Shown here in pieces: positions 1-7,344 of a DNA stretch of 53,933 nt. The DNA comes from an uncultured Eubacteriales bacterium (lineage in GTDB: Bacteria; Bacillota; Clostridia; Christensenellales; Borkfalkiaceae): NCBI GenBank assembly GCA_900549005.1, contig URMT01000001.1:1-53933 (forward strand), given 5' to 3'. Made by a program: the position numbers and the translations under genes. Below the pieces are notes generated by a model, which was not told the origin of the DNA, ran no database searches, and saw nothing but the letters and a program-made list of their open reading frames with translations. Within the stretch, counting starts at the first letter, position 1; each line of letters opens with the position of its first letter.

Positions 1-95
1 TATGTATGCCCGCCGCCGCTTTTACACTGCAATAATCTTTTTTCTGCGGAGTCCGCCCCGCCTTTTTTCAGGGCGTTATCCGCGCCGCACTTAAA

Positions 96-533
96 TCAGC
101 CTACATACCAACCGATAGTCTCTTCGGATGCAAGCATCATATTGTCGAAGTCGAAGCCCTTGCCCGCGTCGCCGCTTACAACCTCGAACACGATTACGTT
201 TTCGCCGGGTTTAAGCTCTATCTGCGCAAGCTCTATGGGCGAGAACTCTGCCCAGTCTACGCCGGGTACGGTCATTGCATCGGACTGAATTTCGGTGCCG
301 TTGAGCGTAATCTTCATCGCGTCGGTGAACTTGAACGACGAGGCGCGGTTGCTTACCGTTGCAAAGAGCGTTGCCGTTGCGCCGTCTTCGCCGCCGTCAA
401 CCCTGAACGTGAGCGTTGCGCCTACGTTGGCGTTGAGGTTGCCCACCTTGTTGCCGGAAGGTCCGGGCATAGTTTCATCCTCGGCCGTTCCGAACATATG
501 GCCGGGGCCGTAAGTTACGTGCGCGGTGTCCAA
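96..533 (-). pseudogene. Remnant of a surface protein: single carbohydrate-binding-like domain
   Basis: The reading frame encodes about 145 residues resembling the beta-sandwich repeats at the C-terminus of the large GH3 protein encoded at 16870-22767. It shares the order 'GN-x-x-x-N-x-GA-x-x-TFRV', 'F-D-x-x-K-I-T-L-N-G' and 'EL-K-P-G-E-N-V-I-x-F-x-V-x-S'. The frame has no ATG; a TGA stop lies two codons before a possible TTG, and there is no signal peptide although the domain is of an exported type. I read it as the 3' end of a decayed extracellular glycosidase or adhesin. A short TTG-started gene is the less likely alternative. Bases 1-95 show nothing further. Confidence 0.55.
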
Positions 534-622
534 TGTTCAAAACCGCAAATAAAACTATTCATTGCCGCAACTTCTAAATATTCAGCATAACTGCATAGTT
601 TTGTTGGTTGCAAATAAATACA

Positions 623-647
623 GCGCCCGCAATTTATTTGCGGGCGC
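623..647 (-). terminator. Terminator of the metallophosphoesterase gene
   Basis: A 10-bp GC-rich perfect stem (GCGCCCGCAA with TTGCGGGCGC) and a 5-base loop lie just after the stop codon at 655. The minus-strand sequence that follows is T-rich but not a pure T run. Confidence 0.6.
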
Positions 648-654
648 CGCACGG

Positions 655-1347
655 TCAGAATTTATATTCCTTTACATAAAACGCGCGGCAGGTATCTATG
701 CAGAAACAGCCGAGAGGCCCGCCAAGCCACGTCCCCGTATCGAGGTGTATTTTGTAATAATCGCTAATATCGTCGCCGCAGCGGCCATAGCGCTTATAGG
801 CAAGAATTCTGTCCTCCCCGCACACATTGCGCGTGGGAGTATGGCCGAAACAAACGCATTTGCAGTCTTTCGGGACGACCTCGGGGCGCATAAAGTTCCT
901 GTCTTCCAGCAGAACGGCTTCGCGTGCCGATTGGGGCGGCACTATGAGGCAATTATCGTCCAGCGGCAGTCCCGCGTGCACGCAGATGAACTCCTCTTCC
1001 TCTATGTAGAGCGGCAGGGTTTCGAGCTTGTCTACCGTTTCCCAGCGCAGGAGTTTTCCGTCGCCGCCGAACCATCTTTGCAAATCGGCGAGCACTTTAT
1101 CGAAGTCGGAAGGCGACGACTTCATTACCGCCCAATAGTAAGCGAGAAAGCCGTATTCGTGGTTGCCGAGAATGCACTTTACGTTGGGCGCGTTCAGCAG
1201 AAAATCAAGCAGTCGTACGCTTTCGTCGCCCTTGTCCACCATATCGCCGCACACATACAGAACGTCGCTTGCTGAAAATTTAATTTTATCCAGCAGGCGC
1301 ATACATAGCCCGTATTCGCCGTGGATATCAGAAATAACGTACCTCAT
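655..1347 (-). CDS. Metallophosphoesterase of the PPP Ser/Thr phosphatase type
   Basis: The protein (about 230 aa) has the bacterial calcineurin-like phosphoesterase signature: DIHGEY near residue 8, GDMVDKG near 35, GNHEY near 60, and a later H in 'CFGHTPT' that completes the two-metal site. Relatives remove phosphate from phosphoproteins or nucleotides such as Ap4A; the substrate cannot be told here. I chose the ATG at 1347 because 'MRYVISDIHGEY' is the usual start of this family. A TTG at 1410, preceded by AAGGAGG, would add 21 residues and is a real alternative. It lies downstream of, and in the same direction as, the membrane TrkA/RyR-like gene, so it may belong to the same conflict gene set or be an ordinary housekeeping neighbour. 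Confidence 0.85.
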   Translation of the reverse strand: MRYVISDIHGEYGLCMRLLDKIKFSASDVLYVCGDMVDKGDESVRLLDFLLNAPNVKCILGNHEYGFLAYYWAVMKSSPSDFDKVLADLQRWFGGDGKLLRWETVDKLETLPLYIEEEEFICVHAGLPLDDNCLIVPPQSAREAVLLEDRNFMRPEVVPKDCKCVCFGHTPTRNVCGEDRILAYKRYGRCGDDISDYYKIHLDTGTWLGGPLGCFCIDTCRAFYVKEYKF

Positions 1348-1413
1348 AAACAGTTTTCCGCCATAAGCATATAGTAGCGCCCGCACAAAAACGTTGTTTG
1401 CCGCGCGCAAGAC

Positions 1414-1442
1414 AGATAAGACCTCCTTTGCAGGGGTCTTGC
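1414..1442 (-). promoter_or_regulatory. Hairpin overlapping an upstream Shine-Dalgarno sequence
   Basis: On the minus strand AAGACC and GGTCTT pair around a strong AAGGAGG, so this Shine-Dalgarno sequence could be masked. It would serve the TTG at 1410 of the phosphoesterase frame. It may be a translational control element or a relic of an older 5' end. Confidence 0.3.
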
Positions 1443-1492
1443 GGCAACAAAACAGACATTAAAGAAAATTTACAACGCGTAAACGCGCAGGT

Positions 1493-3655
1493 TCAAACGC
1501 CGTTTTCAACAATTTTATAGCCCATTGAAGATATTTCGCTGTAAAGGCGGTCCAAATCCATATAGTCGTACTGATAGATGTTATACAGCTCCCTCAGCCT
1601 TGAATCGGTCGGCGGCACATTGTTTATATCCTCGTCCGGATACATAACGCCGAATTTATATTCTATAAGCTCTTTCAGTCCGTAATAGGTAGTGAGGCAG
1701 GCGTGCTGTTTGAGCGCCGTGTTTTTATGGGGCGCCACGATTTTTACGTTGCCCTCTTTATCCATCTCCTCTTTGGCGACTATATCCTTCTTTTTCATCT
1801 GCTTGTAGTCATACAGAATGTACAGGGCGTTCCAGCGCAGATGTTCGATGAACGCCAGCACGTTGGACGACTGCAAGCCGAAAAAGAAACCGATATCGGC
1901 ATAATTGTTTTCCCTGCCCGTGTTTACGTATCTCTTATCGAATTCCTCTTCCGAAATTCCCGTATCGCCGTCGCCTGCGCGCTTTACCATATCGAACCCG
2001 AGCAGGTTTAGCTTGAACGGAAGGTTGAGGGCGTGATACAAATTCGACGCCTGTTCAATCATAGGGCGGCTTTCCCAATTTTCGCGCATAAGCTCGCGGC
2101 AGTCATAATTTTGCAGGCTCTTATCCAGCGCCTCGCCCTGCTGCCCGACGGGAAGTTTGCGTATATCAGCCAGCCACTGCGGCATATTGCCGATGCTGTC
2201 GTACAGCATATTGAGGCGACGGGCAAGTTCAGAAAGTTCGTCGTTTACTATATAGTCGTGGGTATATATTTTGCTTTCGTCGCCGAAATAAATTACCTTT
2301 CCGCCGCCGAAATTTTCGGCGCTGCTCTTGGCCCTGACGAATATGCGGTAGTTTCCGTCTTCCGGCAGCAGCCTTCTGATGGTCTGCGCGTAAGAGGCGT
2401 CTTCCAGGTCGGCATTCAGCGAGATTATGAAGTAAGTGAAGCTGTTGTCCGTGACCAGTTCTTTAAACTTCTTTTTTGCCTCAACCGAATTTATGTCGGT
2501 CTGACCTACTTCGGCTATGTCGCAAATCCTTTCGGGACGGGGGAAGTCGCAGTCTTTGAAATCCTCGTCGAACTCGTAAAGCATCCGCGAGAAAAATTCA
2601 TTGTGCAGCGCCTCGCCCCTGTGGTCATAGATATAGTAATGCACGGGTTTCGATTGAAGTCTGTCGCCGCACGGGGCGGCAAACTGGAACTGCATAGAGC
2701 ACATTCTGAAAAGCTGATAGTTCATCTTGCCGAAACCTATGAATACGATGTTTATATCCTTGTCGGGTTTAAGCGTATAATTTTCGTTGTAAAAGCTGCG
2801 GGGTATGAATTTGGTTACGGGATATTGCGCCACGAATTGCCGCGCGATAAGCTCGTGCTTGCTGAAACAACTTATGAACGAGCCCACCTTGTCGTCCGTA
2901 TCCGCGATGAGGCGCTCCTTTATTATTTTTACGCTGTCCTGATTGGCTTCCATATTCAACGTCACCCTCTTACCGCCCCGTTTGACGGTTATAAATTCTT
3001 CGATTACGCCTGTATACGATATATTGCAGCCGCTGAAAAGTATAAGATTATATTCCTTGCCGCACAGTTTTTTGCCGAAATCTTTAAGCGCGCCACGGGC
3101 GACGGTGTAGCCGCCCTTGATAAGCTCGGCATAGCGGGCGCGGGTAACCGCGGGCATAAGCAGCAGACAGTTTTTATTGTTTTTTGCAAACCTGAGCGAA
3201 TCTGCGCAGTCGCCTATGACTATGTCGCACCCTCTGCGCAGGGCGCGCCTTAAAGAAACGTAGTTGCGTATGCGCGGGCTGAAAAAGCTGGCAACGCTTA
3301 AAACGACAGCCGCTCCGCCCGCAACGTAGGCCATTACGAACGCCGCGTAAAATACGGGATATTCATTGCATATTGGGGTTACGAGCGAGCTGTCGGCTTT
3401 GAATTTGGTTATAACTTCGAGAACGGAGCCGAGCAGCGAAAAGCAACTGAAAAAATCAATGCCGTTGCCGTTGTAAACCCACGCCGCCATATGCAGAAAG
3501 TAAATGAGCATAAACGTCGGCGCGAGGTATATCAGATTCTTTTTTGAAATTATCAGTTCGCCCCTGTCTTTAACCGTGCGCACAGTGGTGAAAGCTATGG
3601 CGAAAATCATCGCCGCAGATATTATCAACAATAAAATTCCAGTAACTAAAAACAT
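1493..3655 (-). CDS. Membrane protein with TrkA-N-like core and RyR-like C-terminal region
   Basis: The 720-aa protein starts with two hydrophobic helices (about residues 3-24 and 43-63) and a third near 105-127, followed by a cytoplasmic part. Two Rossmann-like stretches are visible: 'CDIVIGDCADSLRFAK' near 140 and 'INIVFIGFGKMNYQLF' near 305, the latter like NAD-binding TrkA-N folds. Near residue 603 'EHLRWNAL' matches the EHxRW core of bacterial RyR domains and resembles the clearer RyR domain encoded at about 8850. I infer a membrane-bound sensor or effector that binds a nucleotide ligand. The start follows the SLOG-4TM gene by 43 bases on the same strand, so the two probably form an operon. 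Ion transport is possible but not shown; no pore motif was recognised. Confidence 0.6.
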   Translation of the reverse strand: MFLVTGILLLIISAAMIFAIAFTTVRTVKDRGELIISKKNLIYLAPTFMLIYFLHMAAWVYNGNGIDFFSCFSLLGSVLEVITKFKADSSLVTPICNEYPVFYAAFVMAYVAGGAAVVLSVASFFSPRIRNYVSLRRALRRGCDIVIGDCADSLRFAKNNKNCLLLMPAVTRARYAELIKGGYTVARGALKDFGKKLCGKEYNLILFSGCNISYTGVIEEFITVKRGGKRVTLNMEANQDSVKIIKERLIADTDDKVGSFISCFSKHELIARQFVAQYPVTKFIPRSFYNENYTLKPDKDINIVFIGFGKMNYQLFRMCSMQFQFAAPCGDRLQSKPVHYYIYDHRGEALHNEFFSRMLYEFDEDFKDCDFPRPERICDIAEVGQTDINSVEAKKKFKELVTDNSFTYFIISLNADLEDASYAQTIRRLLPEDGNYRIFVRAKSSAENFGGGKVIYFGDESKIYTHDYIVNDELSELARRLNMLYDSIGNMPQWLADIRKLPVGQQGEALDKSLQNYDCRELMRENWESRPMIEQASNLYHALNLPFKLNLLGFDMVKRAGDGDTGISEEEFDKRYVNTGRENNYADIGFFFGLQSSNVLAFIEHLRWNALYILYDYKQMKKKDIVAKEEMDKEGNVKIVAPHKNTALKQHACLTTYYGLKELIEYKFGVMYPDEDINNVPPTDSRLRELYNIYQYDYMDLDRLYSEISSMGYKIVENGV

Positions 3656-3698
3656 ACCGCCACCGCCATTTTTTCTTTCGCGTTCCGCCGCTATAAAA

Positions 3699-5480
3699 TC
3701 AAAGATTTATTTCCGGACTGTTGTCCTTTACGTACGAACACCAGATGCCGTTTTCCACAATCTCTTCGCGGGCAATTTCCTTCACAAACTTAGCTATCTC
3801 TTCCGCGGGGCGCGCCTTGGCCTCGCTCCACCTGGCATATGCCGAAGCGTAGAACATACTCATCTTGCGGTTGTCTTCCGCCTTGCGGCCGAATGAAAGT
3901 TTGCCGAAATAGCCCGTAAACAGCAGCGACGCCGCCGTCACCGTTCCCATCACTATTATGCCTGAGCTGCGCCAGGAAATTCCGCCCGCAAGTTCCCCGT
4001 TCCAGAACCACTCTTTGCCGAAGGCGCCAAGTATGTGCCCCGCCGCCTCCATTAAAAAGATTACGATGTATACCGCAACGGTGATTATAGTAAGGCAGTT
4101 TGAAATCTTTGCATATTTTTCGGCTTTGTTTCTGTTTTTGACAAGTTTGTCCGTGTGATATCTGAGCTGACCGTCGGGGTTTTTGCTGTTGCCTATCCAC
4201 ACGTCTATTATCTTCGTCGTTTCCATTTCGGGAACTTCGGCCGCGCTTACGGCGGCAACGGCCTGCAAACCCTTGTATATCCACACAGAATCCACCTTCT
4301 GAGTCCAGGAATACAGCCTGCACACGTTGGCGAGTATCTGCTTTTCGCGCAGGCACAGCGACATATAGAACTGTATTCTGAACGCCTCTGAAAACGCCCT
4401 GTATTCGATATATTTTGAATGGTATCCCTTTTTGTTGCCCCGCACTATTATCCAGATAAGCGCAGCCACGGCGAGCGCGCACGGAAATATCATAAACGTC
4501 AGCGACGCGTCGTCATACAGCATAAACGAAAATGCCACAAATGTACCTATAATGGCTATGAGCAGTATTAACCTGTTGTAATATTTCTGATTCCCGCCGA
4601 AAGAAACGGCGTCTGCCTTGGAATAGTGATAGCCTATATTTTTACGGTAATCGTCGAGCTCTTCGGGCCTGTCCCACAGCCTGCCGCCGCCTACGGCTCC
4701 CGCACAGCTCTCGCCGTTGTACCTCACTGTTTTTGCTATTATTTCGGCCATATATGCGGGCATATCGTCGCATACGAAGTAATTGCCGAACTCCTCCGCA
4801 CCCTTCTCTCCGGCGAGCGCGCACGCCAGCCAGCGCCTGCGGACGGGCTGTTTTTCGCCGCCGCTTCTGCGGGCGTACAGCCACAGCACGGCGCAGTCGT
4901 TGAGTATCCCGGGATTGAACAGATGGTCGCCGTCAAGGAATTTGTGGCCGAGCGCAAAATTTATCACTTCGACGGTGCCACACCCGAACTGCTTTTCCGG
5001 CGGGCACCCGTCCCAAAGGGCGAGCAGCACGTGGCAATGCTCCGCTATGTAAATCCCCGCCTGACGGTATTCGTAGTCGTCGGCGCTCATCTTAAATTCG
5101 CCGGCGAGCCACGCGGCATTCTTTTCAAAGTCGGGGGCAACCATTACCCGCTCTGACTTTGCAAGGTACGAACGCAGCTTTCCCGCGTCTTCGGCATCGG
5201 TAAAACTTTTTATGTATTTTTCCTCGCTGCACGGCAGCACGGCATACACGGCTATGCCCATACCGAAGGCAACCTCCGCGCACAGCATATCCGCTCCCTG
5301 GGCAAACGCATTGAGCATTATGACGGGAGTATTGCCTTCGCCGCTGCCGCCCGAACAGGCCGCCCTGATTTCCGAAAGCGCGGCGGCAACTTCACGTTTA
5401 AGTTCGTCCTTGTCCCTCTCGTCGATATTCCTGTGGCCCGTAACGCCTATGACGACGGGAATTCTTTCGCAACTCACCAT
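3699..5480 (-). CDS. SLOG domain protein with four transmembrane segments
   Basis: Residues 1-165 form a SLOG (DprA/lysine-decarboxylase-like Rossmann) domain: 'VVIGVTGHRNID' at 8-19, 'NAFAQGADMLCAEVA' near 55-70, and 'AGIYIAEHCHVLLALWDG' near 145-160. Two helix pairs follow, near 301-345 and at about 457-483 and 505-527. Between them is the 'YIEYRAFSEAFRIQFYM' segment found in related SLOG-membrane proteins, and the tail 'ENGIWCSYV' matches their usual end. SLOG domains bind nucleotides such as ADP-ribose derivatives (known from TRPM channels and Thoeris ThsA). Four helices after a SLOG sensor suggest a membrane effector opened by a signal nucleotide. It lies upstream of the TrkA/RyR-like gene and downstream of the TIR and GNAT genes. 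ATG at 5480 is preceded by AAGGCAGT. Confidence 0.75.
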   Translation of the reverse strand: MVSCERIPVVIGVTGHRNIDERDKDELKREVAAALSEIRAACSGGSGEGNTPVIMLNAFAQGADMLCAEVAFGMGIAVYAVLPCSEEKYIKSFTDAEDAGKLRSYLAKSERVMVAPDFEKNAAWLAGEFKMSADDYEYRQAGIYIAEHCHVLLALWDGCPPEKQFGCGTVEVINFALGHKFLDGDHLFNPGILNDCAVLWLYARRSGGEKQPVRRRWLACALAGEKGAEEFGNYFVCDDMPAYMAEIIAKTVRYNGESCAGAVGGGRLWDRPEELDDYRKNIGYHYSKADAVSFGGNQKYYNRLILLIAIIGTFVAFSFMLYDDASLTFMIFPCALAVAALIWIIVRGNKKGYHSKYIEYRAFSEAFRIQFYMSLCLREKQILANVCRLYSWTQKVDSVWIYKGLQAVAAVSAAEVPEMETTKIIDVWIGNSKNPDGQLRYHTDKLVKNRNKAEKYAKISNCLTIITVAVYIVIFLMEAAGHILGAFGKEWFWNGELAGGISWRSSGIIVMGTVTAASLLFTGYFGKLSFGRKAEDNRKMSMFYASAYARWSEAKARPAEEIAKFVKEIAREEIVENGIWCSYVKDNSPEINL

Positions 5481-5574
5481 ACTGCCTTCACCGTAAAATT
5501 GATTTTCTGCGCCGCACAGAACGCGTCAGCGCCCCCTGCGTTTTAAGAATATCCGGATAATTTTCCGTCCGATG

Positions 5575-6108
5575 CTAAATTTCCTGTTTTTTAATCTGCT
5601 CTGAAAAGTTGATATTGCGGTTGCCCCACGGAACAAGCACAAAATTTTTCAGCGGCTTCGAATAAATATCTATCGGATATATTTTGCAGGCGGAGTCTTC
5701 GTCGTTTATATATTGTTCGCAAACGTATCCGTTAGACTCGTAAAATTTTTTTGCAATTTCGTTTTCAAACCTGTCGGTATACAATCTGCAAAATTTGAAG
5801 CCGCGCCTTTTTGCTTCCTCTTCAAAACGGCTTAGCGCCATACTTCCGAAGCCCTGCCGCCTGAATTCTTTCAGAATCCCGAACCATCCGAGCCAGGCGC
5901 TTTCGGTATCGGCGGCATAATAATACAGCCCGCAGATTCCTATATTTTCTTCGCCGTGCCTGACTATCCAATAAACGTTGTCCGTAAGTTTTTCAACAGC
6001 CTCGCGGTAATTGACGTATGCGCTGTGCGAAGGGAATAATTCGTTTTGTATTTTCAGTGCGACGTCAAAATTATCTCTGTTCAGATTTACAAATTCAAGC
6101 GCGCTCAC
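5575..6108 (-). CDS. GNAT family N-acetyltransferase
   Basis: The protein of about 177 aa has the acetyl-CoA binding motif 'FRRQGFGSMAL' (R-x-x-G-x-G) in mid-sequence, and 'AKKFYESNGYVCEQY' as the usual strand 5/helix 4 end. GNAT enzymes transfer an acetyl group from acetyl-CoA to an amine on a small molecule or protein; the target is unknown. I chose GTG at 6108: it overlaps the stop of the upstream TIR gene as GTGA and has GGAG seven bases upstream, the classic sign of translational coupling. An upstream in-frame GTG at 6135 is less likely. Coupling to a TIR protein suggests that it modifies or silences a partner in the same system. Confidence 0.85.
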   Translation of the reverse strand: MSALEFVNLNRDNFDVALKIQNELFPSHSAYVNYREAVEKLTDNVYWIVRHGEENIGICGLYYYAADTESAWLGWFGILKEFRRQGFGSMALSRFEEEAKRRGFKFCRLYTDRFENEIAKKFYESNGYVCEQYINDEDSACKIYPIDIYSKPLKNFVLVPWGNRNINFSEQIKKQEI

Positions 6109-7160
6109 TTTTTTTCTCCGTTTAGTTTTGAACACAATGAAGGGTATTTCTTTTGCAGATACGGATGATTTTTTATTTGCGAAATATCTGCGTCATAAAT
6201 CTTTCCGTCAGCCATATTTTTCGCAACGCACGTGAAGCCCAGGGACTGAACTACTTTTTCAAGGATGTGGGAATATACAGAAATGCCTATCCTCTTTATA
6301 GCAATGCCCCTGTCGTACATATCTTCTATGCGGCTGAACAGCTTATCCCACAGAAGCATCATATTTTTATTGTTTTCGTATTCTTTCAGAATAGGCATAA
6401 TTGCGATATAGCAGTAAAATTCCCCGCCGAAATCGTAGAATTCAAGCATATCGGCATCGACGATTTTTTCGCCGCGCAGAATGGAATTATAATTTTCCTC
6501 GTTCATTAGAACAAACTGCCAATAGCCGATTATGTTGTCATCTTTAACCAACAGCGAATATAATTCGGGATAATTGCTTACGTGGTCAAGCCACGAATCG
6601 ACGTTGCCCTCTATGCTTTCGTTAATCGTAAAATCATTGTTGAGCGTAAGGTAGTCTATTTCAATTGTTTCCATTACGATTTTTTTTGCATCATAGCCTA
6701 TATTTTTTGCTTCTGCATAATCGAGGACGATAGGCCCGGGATAATGCACCGCGCTCTCCTCTGTATTTTGGACGCTTGTGTTGTTTATCGCCGCAATCAA
6801 TGCGTCAAGTCCGCCTTTGAAATCGGGAGACGTTATCCAATGAGTGACGCCGAGGTAAAACTCCATAGCGTCTGACGGCACAGAATCGTCGATTTTATAA
6901 GGAATGATAGTTTTATTGTGCAATACGGCGGAATTTATTTCGCGCAAAACATAGCCGGAAATATTTGATTCTTTGGTAAAAATCAAAGTTACCATATCCT
7001 GGGTTTTTATGGCGTCAACAATTTCGCACGCATAATCTTTTCCGGGTGTAATATCGCGGGGAGCAATATAACATTTAAGCCCGCGCTTTTCCAGCTCCTC
7101 AACGATGCGGAAAGCAATTTCTTTGTTGTGCGTGGAATACGATATAAACGTTGTTTTCAT
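6105..7160 (-). CDS. TIR domain protein with a GNAT-like C-terminal domain
   Basis: Residues 1-125 are a bacterial TIR domain: 'TFISYSTHNKEIA' at the start, 'CYIAPRDITPGKDY' near 30-43 (the conserved PRDI/PG segment), and 'VLREINSAV', in which Glu74 is at the position of the NAD-cleaving glutamate. The C-terminal half (about 170-350) has GNAT-like features: 'DNIIGYWQFVLMN', 'IAIMPILKEYE' and 'LEKVVQSLGFTCV', but no clean R-x-x-G-x-G loop. The ATG at 7160 is chosen because a good minus-strand promoter lies at 7198-7226, upstream of this ATG but downstream of the longer frame's first codon. TIR proteins of this class consume NAD or make signalling nucleotides from it. The gene is first in the operon, coupled by overlap to the GNAT gene, and divergent from the HD-RyR-SLOG gene. 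Confidence 0.8.
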   Translation of the reverse strand: MKTTFISYSTHNKEIAFRIVEELEKRGLKCYIAPRDITPGKDYACEIVDAIKTQDMVTLIFTKESNISGYVLREINSAVLHNKTIIPYKIDDSVPSDAMEFYLGVTHWITSPDFKGGLDALIAAINNTSVQNTEESAVHYPGPIVLDYAEAKNIGYDAKKIVMETIEIDYLTLNNDFTINESIEGNVDSWLDHVSNYPELYSLLVKDDNIIGYWQFVLMNEENYNSILRGEKIVDADMLEFYDFGGEFYCYIAIMPILKEYENNKNMMLLWDKLFSRIEDMYDRGIAIKRIGISVYSHILEKVVQSLGFTCVAKNMADGKIYDADISQIKNHPYLQKKYPSLCSKLNGEKK

Positions 7161-7197
7161 AATTTTCCACTGACCGTATGAATATTGGTTTAATAAT

Positions 7198-7226
7198 ATA
7201 ATAACATCACGGATATCCTTTGTCAA
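7198..7226 (-). promoter_or_regulatory. Sigma-A type promoter of the TIR operon
   Basis: On the minus strand TTGACA (7221-7226), a 17-bp spacer and TATTAT (7198-7203) form a near-consensus promoter about 40 bases upstream of the TIR start codon at 7160. Confidence 0.75.
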
Positions 7227-7286
7227 TATCATAAAAATCCGATTTAATTCAACCGAAAAATATAATTTTCAAATTAAACACAGCTA

Positions 7287-7315
7287 TTGCAAACAGGAGG
7301 ACTATCTGATATAAT
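7287..7315 (+). promoter_or_regulatory. Sigma-A type promoter of the HD-RyR-SLOG gene
   Basis: TTGCAA (7287-7292), a 17-bp spacer and TATAAT (7310-7315) precede the start codon at 7345. It points away from the TIR operon promoter, whose -35 is about 60 bp away, so both may share regulation. Confidence 0.75.
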
Positions 7316-7344
7316 TAAAATACAATACGCTTGGGGGAATACTT

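Noticed and set aside
2033..3253. Long plus-strand reading frame of about 400 codons
   Set aside because: It is antisense to the TrkA/RyR-like gene, lacks a start site and has no recognisable domain.
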